Shown: positions 16,793-23,107 of the stretch, piece after piece
Numbering within the stretch: position 1 is the first letter of the stretch
How the letters are laid out: each line of letters begins with the position of its first letter
NCBI GenBank assembly: GCA_946887385.1
Contig: CAMPKU010000036.1
Coordinates: 1 to 23,107 of the forward strand
From: an uncultured Gammaproteobacteria bacterium
GTDB taxonomy: Bacteria > Pseudomonadota > Gammaproteobacteria > Rariloculales > Rariloculaceae
Length of the DNA stretch: 23,107 nucleotides
Direction of reading: 5' to 3'
Translations under genes and position numbers: made by a program
The notes under the pieces: generated by a model
Database searches by the model: none
Seen by the model: only the letters and a program-made list of their open reading frames with translations
Told to the model about the DNA's origin: nothing

Positions 16793-17491
16793 ATGCGGTC
16801 ACTGCGCTGGCTGTCGCGCGAGCAACGCGTTGACGTCTTCCCGCCCGCCAGTGAAGCGCTCACCGAGCCGAACGGGTTGCTCGCCGCCGGCGGCGACCTC
16901 ACACCCGAACGGTTGCTCGCGGCCTATAAACAAGGAATTTTCCCCTGGTATCAGGACGGCCAGCCGATCCTCTGGTGGAGCCCCGACCCGCGTGCGGTGC
17001 TGTGGCTCGACGGCTTGAAAGTCTCGCGCAGCTTGCGCCGCTCGGTGAGGAGGCGCGGGTTCGAGTTCCGCGTGGACAGCGCGTTCGACGAGGTCGTTGC
17101 AGGGTGTGCGGGCCCGCGCAGCTACGGCGCGGGAACTTGGATCACCGCGGAGATGGCCGCCGCCTACGGCCGATTGCACCGGCTCGGCTGGGCGCATTCG
17201 TTCGAGACCTGGCAGCAGGGGCGCCTGGTCGGCGGCATGTACGGCGTGGGCTTGGGCCGCGTGTTTTTCGGCGAGTCGATGTTCTCGCGGGCGACGGATG
17301 CCTCGAAAGTGGCGCTCGTCCACGCCGTCGAGTTTCTGCGCGAGCGCCGTGCGGAGCTCATCGACTGCCAGATCGCCTCGGCGCACACTAGCAGCCTCGG
17401 CGCAGTCGAGATTCCGCGGGCCGAGTTCTTACGATTGATCGCCGAGCTATGCGCCGAAACGGCGCCGCCGCAAACGTGGCGCGGTGCCTAA
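16793..17491 (+). CDS. aat: Leucyl/phenylalanyl-tRNA-protein transferase
   Basis: Aat transfers Leu or Phe from charged tRNA to proteins with N-terminal Arg or Lys, creating an N-degron for ClpS/ClpAP. The 232-residue product has normal length and the family motifs FPPASEALTEPNGLLAAGGD, GIFPWY (48-53), WWSPDPR (61-67), YGAGTWITAEM, GRVFFGESMFS (155-165) and IDCQIASAHTSSLGAVEI. The ATG at 16793 gives the standard N-terminus (LRWL...FPP) and is preceded by GAGGAG at a spacing of ten, overlapping the end of the GNAT gene. A longer in-frame extension upstream is an out-of-frame shadow of the GNAT gene. It lies next to infA and clpAS, as in many gammaproteobacteria. Confidence 0.95.
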   Translation: MRSLRWLSREQRVDVFPPASEALTEPNGLLAAGGDLTPERLLAAYKQGIFPWYQDGQPILWWSPDPRAVLWLDGLKVSRSLRRSVRRRGFEFRVDSAFDEVVAGCAGPRSYGAGTWITAEMAAAYGRLHRLGWAHSFETWQQGRLVGGMYGVGLGRVFFGESMFSRATDASKVALVHAVEFLRERRAELIDCQIASAHTSSLGAVEIPRAEFLRLIAELCAETAPPQTWRGA

Positions 17492-17562
17492 GCAAGGCGT
17501 TTGCCGCCCTCGCTTCGCTTGTGCAACAATGCGCCGCCCCGCAGGGGGCCTAACTGTTGAGA

Positions 17563-17781
17563 ATGGCAAAAGAAGAAGCGATACAAATGGAAGGTACGGT
17601 AGTGGAAACGCTACCCAACACTACCTTTCGCGTCGAGCTCGAGAACGGCCATGTCGTGACGGCGCACATTTCCGGCAAGATGCGCAAGCATTACATCCGC
17701 ATTCTCAAGGGCGACGCAGTCACCGTGGAGCTCACACCCTACGACCTCACGAAGGGCCGCATCGTGTATCGCGCTCGCTAG
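17563..17781 (+). CDS. infA: Translation initiation factor IF-1
   Basis: IF-1 binds the ribosomal A site and cooperates with IF-2 and IF-3 in initiation. The 72-residue product [20 protein letters not shown]... is a complete OB-fold with the conserved [39 protein letters not shown] and LTKGRIVYR blocks. The ATG at 17563 is chosen because it gives the universal MAKEE start; the TTG six bases earlier would add only two residues. The ribosome binding site is weak (GTTGAGA). The gene stands about 70 bases after aat and ends eight bases from the end of the convergent clpA gene, with no terminator between. Confidence 0.97.
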   Translation: MAKEEAIQMEGTVVETLPNTTFRVELENGHVVTAHISGKMRKHYIRILKGDAVTVELTPYDLTKGRIVYRAR

Positions 17782-17789
17782 ACCTGCGC

Positions 17790-20120
17790 TTACTCCTCTC
17801 GGCCGCCTTTGTCGCCCGCCACCTCGCGCTCGGCGGCGCCTTTGCCGCGTAAATCCTCGAGCTCGCGCTTTAGCGGCTCCACGGTGAGCACCAGCCGATC
17901 GCCTTCGGCGGCGACCTCGACGCGCACGTGCCCGCCCTCGGTAAGCTTGCCGAACAGCAGCTCCTCGGCGAGCGGCCGCTTGATGTGTTCCTGGATCACG
18001 CGCGCCATCGGCCGCGCGCCCATCTTCTTGTCGTAGCCGCGAACGGCAACCCAATCGCGCGCAGCCGGATCGAGCTCGATCGTGACCTCGTTCTTGTCGA
18101 GCTGTGCTTCGAGCTCGACGATGAGCTTGTCGACGACGCGCGCGATCGACTGCTCGTCGAGCGCCTCGAACTGGATGATGGCATCGAGACGATTGCGGAA
18201 CTCAGGCGTGAAAAGCTTCTTCAAGACTTCCATCGCGTCCGACGAGTGGTCTTGCGTGGTGAAGCCGACGGACGCGCGGCTCATCTCCTGTGCGCCCGCG
18301 TTCGTGGTCATCACGATGGTCACGTTGCGGAAATCCGCCTTGCGACCGTTGTTGTCGGTCAACGTGCCGTGGTCCATCACCTGCAGCAGCAGGTTGAACA
18401 CTTCCGGGTGCGCCTTCTCGATCTCGTCGAATAGCAGCACACAGTGCGGATGCTTGGTGATGGCTTCCGTCAACAGGCCGCCTTGATCGAAACCGACGTA
18501 GCCCGGAGGCGCGCCGATCAGGCGCGAGACCGTGTGCCGTTCCATGTACTCGGACATGTCGAACCGCACAAGCTCGACACCGAGCGTCAACGCAAGCTGC
18601 CGCGTGACTTCCGTCTTGCCCACACCCGTGGGCCCCGAGAACAAAAATGAGCCTACGGGACGCCGATCGTCGCCGAGACCCGATCGGGCCATCTTGATGG
18701 CAGACGACAGCGCCCCGATTGCGCGGTCCTGACCGAAGATGACGAGCTTCAGGTCGCGCTCGATATTGCGCAGCACGTCGCGATCGGAAGCCGAAACGTT
18801 CTTCGGCGGAATGCGCGCAATTTTCGCGACGATGTTTTGAATGAGCTCCACGTCCACGATGCGTGGCCGTGCGTTCTCCGGCTGAAGGCGGCAATTCGCT
18901 CCGGCTTCGTCGATGACGTCGATGGCCTTGTCGGGCAGGTGGCGATCGTTGATGTGCTTCGCCGACAGCTCCGCGGCTGCGCGCAACGCATCGTCGGAGT
19001 ACTCGATGCTGTGATGCTCCTCGAAGCGGCTCTTGAGGCCGCGCAAGATCTCGATCGTCTCCGCCACCGACGGCTCGGTGACGTCGATCTTTTGAAAACG
19101 GCGCGCGAGCGCGTGGTCCTTCTCGAAGATGCCGCGGAATTCGCTATACGTGGTGGAGCCGATGCAGCGCAGCTCGCCGTTGGCGAGCAGCGGCTTGATC
19201 AGGTTCGACGCATCCATCACGCCGCCCGAGGCCGCGCCGGCCCCGATCACGGTGTGAATCTCGTCGATGAACAAGATCGCGCCGGGACGCTTCTTGAGCC
19301 CGGCCACCACACCCTTCAGCCGCTTCTCGAAGTCGCCGCGATATTTTGTGCCGGCGATCAGCGAGCCCATGTCGAGCGCGTAGATCGTGCACTGGCGCAG
19401 GATGTCCGGGACCTTGCCTTCCACGATGAGACGAGCGAGCCCTTCGGCGAGCGCCGTCTTGCCGACGCCGGCCTCACCGACGAACAGCGGATTGTTCTTG
19501 CGCCGCCGGCAGAGGATTTGCACGGTGCGCTCGATCTCGGGCTGCCGGCCGATCAAAGGATCGATCTTGCCAGCTTCGGCCAACGCATTGAGGTTGGTGG
19601 TGAAGCGCTCGAGCGGGTTTGACTCGGCCGCCCGGTCGCCGTCGACGGCCGCCTCGTCGGGGTCGCCCTTGCTCGCTTCCTGCACTTTCGGCACGCCGTG
19701 CGACACAAAATTGACGACGTCGAGCCGCGTGACGTCTTGCAGCCCCAGGAAGTACACGGCCTGCGATTGCTTCTCGCTGAAGATGGCCACGAGCACGTTG
19801 ATCGGCGTGACTTCCTTGCGGCCGCTCGACTGAACGTGGAACACGGCGCGCTGCAGAACGCGCTGGAAGCCCAACGTGGGTTGAACCTCCGTGCCTTCGT
19901 CGTCCTCGCCGCGCAGCCGCGGCGTGGAGCCTTCGATGAAGTCTTTGAGCTCGCGGCGCAGGCGAGCGAGGTCCGCGCCGCAGGCCTTCAGCGTTTCGAT
20001 GACGGTGGGCGTATCGATCAGCGCCAGCAGCAGATGCTCGACGGTGATGAACTCGTGTCGCTCTTCCCGCGCCCGTTGGAACGCGTCGTTCAAACAGTAT
20101 TCGAGCTCGCTGGATAGCAT
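17790..20120 (-). CDS. clpA: ATP-dependent Clp protease ATP-binding subunit ClpA
   Basis: ClpA is the AAA+ unfoldase of the ClpAP protease; with ClpS it degrades N-degron substrates. The 776-residue product has an N-terminal repeat domain (1-145). The first AAA module has Walker A GEAGVGKT (215-222) and Walker B ILFIDE (282-287). The second has GPTGVGKT (496-503) and VLLFDE (561-566). The ClpP-docking loop has VGF (618-620) in place of the usual IGL/IGF. The C-terminus carries a charged tail of about 25 residues ([20 protein letters not shown]...) beyond the conserved core. Its ATG directly abuts the clpS TAA (TAAATG), so the two are translationally coupled. clpP is not in the window. Confidence 0.97.
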   Translation of the reverse strand: MLSSELEYCLNDAFQRAREERHEFITVEHLLLALIDTPTVIETLKACGADLARLRRELKDFIEGSTPRLRGEDDEGTEVQPTLGFQRVLQRAVFHVQSSGRKEVTPINVLVAIFSEKQSQAVYFLGLQDVTRLDVVNFVSHGVPKVQEASKGDPDEAAVDGDRAAESNPLERFTTNLNALAEAGKIDPLIGRQPEIERTVQILCRRRKNNPLFVGEAGVGKTALAEGLARLIVEGKVPDILRQCTIYALDMGSLIAGTKYRGDFEKRLKGVVAGLKKRPGAILFIDEIHTVIGAGAASGGVMDASNLIKPLLANGELRCIGSTTYSEFRGIFEKDHALARRFQKIDVTEPSVAETIEILRGLKSRFEEHHSIEYSDDALRAAAELSAKHINDRHLPDKAIDVIDEAGANCRLQPENARPRIVDVELIQNIVAKIARIPPKNVSASDRDVLRNIERDLKLVIFGQDRAIGALSSAIKMARSGLGDDRRPVGSFLFSGPTGVGKTEVTRQLALTLGVELVRFDMSEYMERHTVSRLIGAPPGYVGFDQGGLLTEAITKHPHCVLLFDEIEKAHPEVFNLLLQVMDHGTLTDNNGRKADFRNVTIVMTTNAGAQEMSRASVGFTTQDHSSDAMEVLKKLFTPEFRNRLDAIIQFEALDEQSIARVVDKLIVELEAQLDKNEVTIELDPAARDWVAVRGYDKKMGARPMARVIQEHIKRPLAEELLFGKLTEGGHVRVEVAAEGDRLVLTVEPLKRELEDLRGKGAAEREVAGDKGGREE

Positions 20121-20450
20121 TTAAGTTTCTTCCATGGTGCAAAGCAGCGGATGCTGGTGCTGTTGCGCGAGGCCCGTGACCTGCGCGACCTTGGTCTCCG
20201 CAATCTCATATGTATAGACACCGCACACGCCCTTTCCCTTGGTATGCACCTCGAGCATGATGCGGGTCGCCGTCGTCCGATCCAGTGAAAAAATCTTCTG
20301 TAACACCTCGACTACAAACTCCATCGGCGTGTAGTCGTCGTTGAGCAAGATCACACGATACAACGGCGGCCGCTTTAGACGCGGTTTAGCTTCGGCCGTC
20401 GCCAGCCCATGATCGTCGCCGTGATCGACTTTTTGTGAATCGTGTGACAT
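20121..20450 (-). CDS. clpS: ATP-dependent Clp protease adaptor ClpS
   Basis: ClpS binds bulky N-terminal residues (Leu, Phe, Tyr, Trp) and hands these substrates to ClpA. The 109-residue product has a flexible charged N-terminus (1-28) needed for delivery and the conserved core [20 protein letters not shown] (31-50), with Asn37, Asp38 and the gatekeeper Met43. His69 ([20 protein letters not shown]) completes the pocket. Upstream of the ATG there is no Shine-Dalgarno sequence; a TAGAAT at 20465-20460 would place transcription start only about three bases from the ATG. The gene is the first of the clpS-clpA unit. Confidence 0.96.
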   Translation of the reverse strand: MSHDSQKVDHGDDHGLATAEAKPRLKRPPLYRVILLNDDYTPMEFVVEVLQKIFSLDRTTATRIMLEVHTKGKGVCGVYTYEIAETKVAQVTGLAQQHQHPLLCTMEET

Positions 20451-20525
20451 GCATAGGGAATTCTATCGACCGAAGGCGGTCAATTGAACCCAACAGCGCT
20501 CCTGCGCATAGGCGCCTGAAGTTGT

Positions 20526-20555
20526 GCAACAGTATGTCGTCGTACGCAACAGTAT
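20526..20555 (+). repeat. Two direct repeats in the clpS-gspC intergenic region
   Basis: GCAACAGTAT occurs at 20526-20535 and again at 20546-20555, a spacing of 20 bp start to start (about two helical turns). They lie upstream of the gspC promoter candidate and about 76 bases from clpS, and could bind a regulator. This is inference from spacing only. Confidence 0.4.
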
Positions 20556-20571
20556 CAATGAATTCAGCGAC

Positions 20572-20601
20572 TTGTTACGTACGAAGAACCTGCCCTATCA
20601 T
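20572..20601 (+). promoter_or_regulatory. Candidate sigma-70 promoter of gspC
   Basis: TTGTTA (20572-20577) and TATCAT (20596-20601) are separated by 18 bases, giving a predicted start near 20608 and a leader of about 38 bases before gspC. The direct repeats at 20526-20555 lie just upstream of the -35 box. Confidence 0.35.
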
Positions 20602-20645
20602 GCCCGATCAAGCCAAAGCTTGAGCCCGGAAGCCGAGTACTCGTG

Positions 20646-21563
20646 ATGGACGTCGCTAAGCGACTCGCCGAATGGAGAGACCAGCCTCCGGAGCAGTGGT
20701 TCACTGCCATCAATCGGTACCTTCCACCGGCCGTCACGGCGCTCCTCGTCATCGCCATCGCCTATCAGCTTGCCACGCTCACCTGGGCCTTGGTGCCCGG
20801 AGCCGCGCCGGTCGCGGCCCCCGCGGCGCGCCCGCTCGTCGACGGCACCGCACCGGCGTCGGACTTCGGCGTGCTCACGGATTCGCACCTGTTCGGGGAA
20901 GCCGCCCAGCAAACCGCACCTGTCGCCGCGGCCGTCATCGATGCGCCCGAGACCACGCTGAGCCTCACACTCAAAGGCATTCTCGCGAAACAAGCGGACA
21001 CGAACGGCGGCGCGATCATTTCGGCCAATCGCGGCCCGGACGAAGCCTACGGCGTGGGTGACACCATCGACGGTGCGGATGGCGCCACGCTGCACTCCGT
21101 GTACGCCGACCGCGTGCTGCTCGACCGCAACGGCCGCCTCGAGACCTTGCGGCTGCCGAAGGAGCTCACGTCGTCTGCAGCCCCGCCGATGGCGAGACCC
21201 TCGCCCTTGCCGCAGGCGCCGCAAGCCGACGTAGGCTCGCTGCGCGAGGCCGTCGCCGAGAACGCGTCGCGGATCAACGACATCCTGCGAGTGGCGCCGC
21301 ACGTGCAAGAGGGCCAGGTCGTCGGATTTCGCCTGATGCCCGCACGCGATCGCGCAGCGTTCGAGGCGCTGGGGCTTCAGCCCGGCGATATCGTCACCGA
21401 CATCAACGGCACGGTACTCGACGATCCGAGCCAAGGGCTCCAGGTCTACCAGTCCTTGGGCGAAGCCACACAAGCCAATGTCACGGTGCTGCGCGACGGC
21501 GTTCCGCAGGTCATCGTCATCGATACGAGTCAGGTGCAAAGCCTCCAGGAGAACCGCGAGTGA
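20646..21563 (+). CDS. gspC: Type II secretion system protein GspC
   Basis: GspC links the inner-membrane platform to the GspD secretin and takes part in substrate selection. The 305-residue product has a short cytoplasmic part, one transmembrane segment (about 28-50) and a Pro/Ala-rich linker. The homology region (about 75-170: SDFGVLTDSHLFGEA, LSLTLKGILA, AYGVGDTIDGADGATLHSVYADRVLLDRNGRLETLRL) contacts GspD N0, and a PDZ domain is at about 215-295 (VGFRLMPARDRAAFEALGLQ...GDIVTDINGTVLDD). The start is ATG at 20646; GTG at 20643 is also possible, with GGAAG at 20628-20632. gspD overlaps by four bases (GTGA), so the genes are coupled. The order C-D is the usual start of a gsp operon. Confidence 0.92.
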   Translation: MDVAKRLAEWRDQPPEQWFTAINRYLPPAVTALLVIAIAYQLATLTWALVPGAAPVAAPAARPLVDGTAPASDFGVLTDSHLFGEAAQQTAPVAAAVIDAPETTLSLTLKGILAKQADTNGGAIISANRGPDEAYGVGDTIDGADGATLHSVYADRVLLDRNGRLETLRLPKELTSSAAPPMARPSPLPQAPQADVGSLREAVAENASRINDILRVAPHVQEGQVVGFRLMPARDRAAFEALGLQPGDIVTDINGTVLDDPSQGLQVYQSLGEATQANVTVLRDGVPQVIVIDTSQVQSLQENRE

Positions 21564-23041
21564 ATTCCCCGAAGGCGCGCCCTAACGGCCGCGCAACCGC
21601 CTTGCAAGCCGTGCTGCGACCGGCGTTGCGCCGCGCGGCGTTGTGCGCGGCGATCGTGGCGTCTTTCGCCGCGCCCTCCTCGCGCGCGCAAGAGACGCTC
21701 TATACGGCCAACTACCGCGAAGCCGACATCCGCATGGTGGCGGATCAGGTGCAGCAGGTGATCCGCCGCAACATCATCATCGACCCGCGCGTGCGCGCAC
21801 AGGTCACGGTGTTGTCGAGCGACCCGATGACGGCCGACGCGTTCTATCAGCTGTTCTTGTCCACGCTCGAGGTGCACGGCTTCGTAGCGCTCGATTCCGG
21901 CGATGCGATTCAAATCGTGCCCGACGCCCAGGCGCGCTTCGGCCAGGGTGACGACTTCGTCACGCAGTTGGTATTGCTCGAGCACATCAACGCCCAGCAG
22001 CTCGTGGCGCTGCTGCGGCCCATGTTGCCGCAGCCGGCGCACCTGGCCGGGCATCAAGCGTCGAATGCGCTCATCATCGCGGATCGGCCGGGCAATATTC
22101 GCCGCATCCTCGATCTCGTTCGGCGCATGGACCAAGCCGGCACGCAGGACGTCGAGGTCATCCAGCTCGAGAACGCATCCGCCGAAGACGTCGTACGCAT
22201 GCTGGGGCAGTTGAACCAGGCCGCGCAGGCCTCGGGCGGATCGCCGCCGTTTCAAGTCATCGCCGATCCGCGCACCAACAGCGCGCTACTCGCGGGCCCG
22301 GAGAGCGTGCGCTTGCAGATGCGCGCGTTGATCGCGCATCTCGACACGCCGTCGGCACAAGGCGGCGACACGTTGGTGCACTATCTCAACTACGCCGACG
22401 CCGAGGATCTCGCCACGAAGCTTCAGGCACAGTTCGGCAGCGGCGGAGCCACGGGGCCGGCGCCGGTGGAAGGCGGAGCCCCCGCAGTGAGCGGGCCCAT
22501 CTCGATCTGGGCCGACGCGGGCACGAACGCACTCGTCATCAACGCGCCGGAGCGCGTGCGCGCCGACATGATCGCCGTCGTCAATCAGATCGATATTCCG
22601 CGGCTACAAGTGCAAGTGGACGCGATCATCGTCGAGCTCAGCGAGGAGAAGAGCGCGCAGCTCGGCGTCACGTGGATCTCGGCGGGCGACAACGAAGACG
22701 AGGTGCTCGGCCTCACCAACTTCACAAACGCGGGCGGCGGCATCATCGGTTTGGCCGGGGCTTCATCGGGTGACGCATCGGCTTTGAGCCGCCTGGCAGA
22801 GGGCATCACGATCGGGGTTGGCAAGATCACCGACTCCGGCACGAGCTGGGCAGCGCTGCTGAACGCCCTGCGGGGCGACGGCGAAACCAACATCATCTCC
22901 ACACCGCATATCGTGACGCTCGACAACGAGGAAGCCGAGATCCGTGTCGGCCAAGAGGTTCCGTTCCTCACGGGGCAATTCACGAATACGGGCGCCAATC
23001 AGGGCTCCGTGAATCCGTTCCAGACGATCCAGCGCCAGTAG
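21560..23041 (+). CDS. gspD: Type II secretion system secretin GspD, interrupted by an in-frame TAG
   Basis: GspD forms the outer-membrane channel of the type II secretion system. The readable product is 493 residues. It has a signal peptide (to about residue 43, SSRA|QETLY), then N0 (about 45-122: YTANYREADIRMVADQVQ...), N1-N3 modules (about 130-340, including VIQLENASAEDVVRMLGQL) and the secretin core from about 345 (RLQVQVDAIIVELSEEKS, NIISTPHIVTLDNEEAE, IRVGQEVPFLTGQ). It ends at TAG (23039-23041) after NPFQTIQRQ. Normal secretins are around 650-700 residues and continue here with a VGTTLKVTPQIN-type strand, so the product would lack the end of the channel domain. The start is GTG at 21560, with AGGAG eight bases upstream, overlapping the gspC stop. 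A nonsense mutation or a base-call error is most likely. Confidence 0.9.
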   Translation: MNSPKARPNGRATALQAVLRPALRRAALCAAIVASFAAPSSRAQETLYTANYREADIRMVADQVQQVIRRNIIIDPRVRAQVTVLSSDPMTADAFYQLFLSTLEVHGFVALDSGDAIQIVPDAQARFGQGDDFVTQLVLLEHINAQQLVALLRPMLPQPAHLAGHQASNALIIADRPGNIRRILDLVRRMDQAGTQDVEVIQLENASAEDVVRMLGQLNQAAQASGGSPPFQVIADPRTNSALLAGPESVRLQMRALIAHLDTPSAQGGDTLVHYLNYADAEDLATKLQAQFGSGGATGPAPVEGGAPAVSGPISIWADAGTNALVINAPERVRADMIAVVNQIDIPRLQVQVDAIIVELSEEKSAQLGVTWISAGDNEDEVLGLTNFTNAGGGIIGLAGASSGDASALSRLAEGITIGVGKITDSGTSWAALLNALRGDGETNIISTPHIVTLDNEEAEIRVGQEVPFLTGQFTNTGANQGSVNPFQTIQRQ

Positions 23042-23107
23042 GTCGGCACCAGCCTCAAGATCACGCCGCAGATCAACAAAGGCAGCGGCGTGAAGCTCGA
23101 CATCGAG
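23039..23107 (+). other. In-frame TAG and continued secretin frame in gspD
   Basis: Directly after the TAG the same frame reads VGTSLKITPQINKGSGVKLD and on to the window edge (22 codons). This matches the expected secretin continuation (VGTTLKVTPQINEGDAVKL type). The TAG stands where homologues carry Glu, Asp or Thr, so a single GAG to TAG change explains it. The gene runs off the window here. Confidence 0.85.

Noticed and set aside
23039..23041. Amber codon as pyrrolysine or a reassigned codon
   Set aside because: Several other genes in the window use TAG as an ordinary stop, and the homologous position holds Glu/Asp/Thr in ordinary secretins, so a point change or sequence error is simpler.

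Overview
The window is a GC-rich, gene-dense chromosomal segment of a proteobacterium, very probably a gammaproteobacterium. The main evidence is the housekeeping block serS - vanZ-like - lolA - ftsK (minus strand) | FemAB-like GNAT - aat - infA (plus strand) | clpA - clpS (minus strand). It follows the gammaproteobacterial order clpS-clpA-infA-aat...ftsK-lolA-...-serS, although rarA, crcB and trxB, often found in this block, are absent. The left half, rich in exported esterase, DUF6152 and cytochrome/propeller proteins, resembles environmental Steroidobacter/Nevskia-type lineages. That placement is inference only.

Layout. 1-290: 5' part of a minus-strand coiled-coil gene built of exact 11-residue (33-bp) repeats, cut by the window edge. 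418-2146: three translationally coupled minus-strand genes (polytopic membrane protein, ECF-type sigma factor, 79-residue single-TM protein). 2277-5430: a tightly packed minus-strand operon of three exported proteins (Tat carboxylesterase, secreted protein of unknown function, DUF6152 protein). 5596-6978: plus-strand DUF1707/LiaF-like protein and a Uma2-type nuclease-fold protein. 6992-10078: minus-strand pair of a Tat-exported hydroxypyruvate-isomerase-like TIM barrel and a periplasmic CxxCH/propeller protein. 10213-10773: SnoaL/NTF2-like lipoprotein. 10805-10890: a small element with perfect 27-bp inverted repeats. 10895-15502: serS, vanZ-like, lolA and ftsK. 15621-17781: FemAB-like GNAT, aat and infA. 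17790-20450: clpA and clpS. 20646 to the end: gspC and gspD of a type II secretion system.

How the genes work together. Aat adds Leu/Phe to N-termini, ClpS recognises such N-degrons and ClpA unfolds the substrates, so most of the leucine N-degron pathway is encoded here around infA. LolA (lipoprotein transport), FtsK (chromosome segregation) and GspC/GspD (secretion across the outer membrane) are envelope and division functions. The accessory left half is dominated by exported proteins, which suggests periplasmic processing of organic substrates.

Main observations: (1) gspD is interrupted by an in-frame TAG inside the secretin domain, with recognisable secretin sequence continuing in the same frame to the window edge, while at least seven other genes here end normally in TAG; (2) a perfect 27-bp inverted-repeat element lies between serS and the lipoprotein gene; (3) the coiled-coil gene has a repeat register of exactly 33 bp; (4) the three exported-protein genes are packed stop-to-start; (5) the Uma2 and serS genes have an extended -10-like motif exactly six bases before ATG, suggesting leaderless mRNAs. 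I found no rRNA, tRNA, CRISPR array, complete insertion sequence or prophage. No gene-free stretch exceeds 300 bases.
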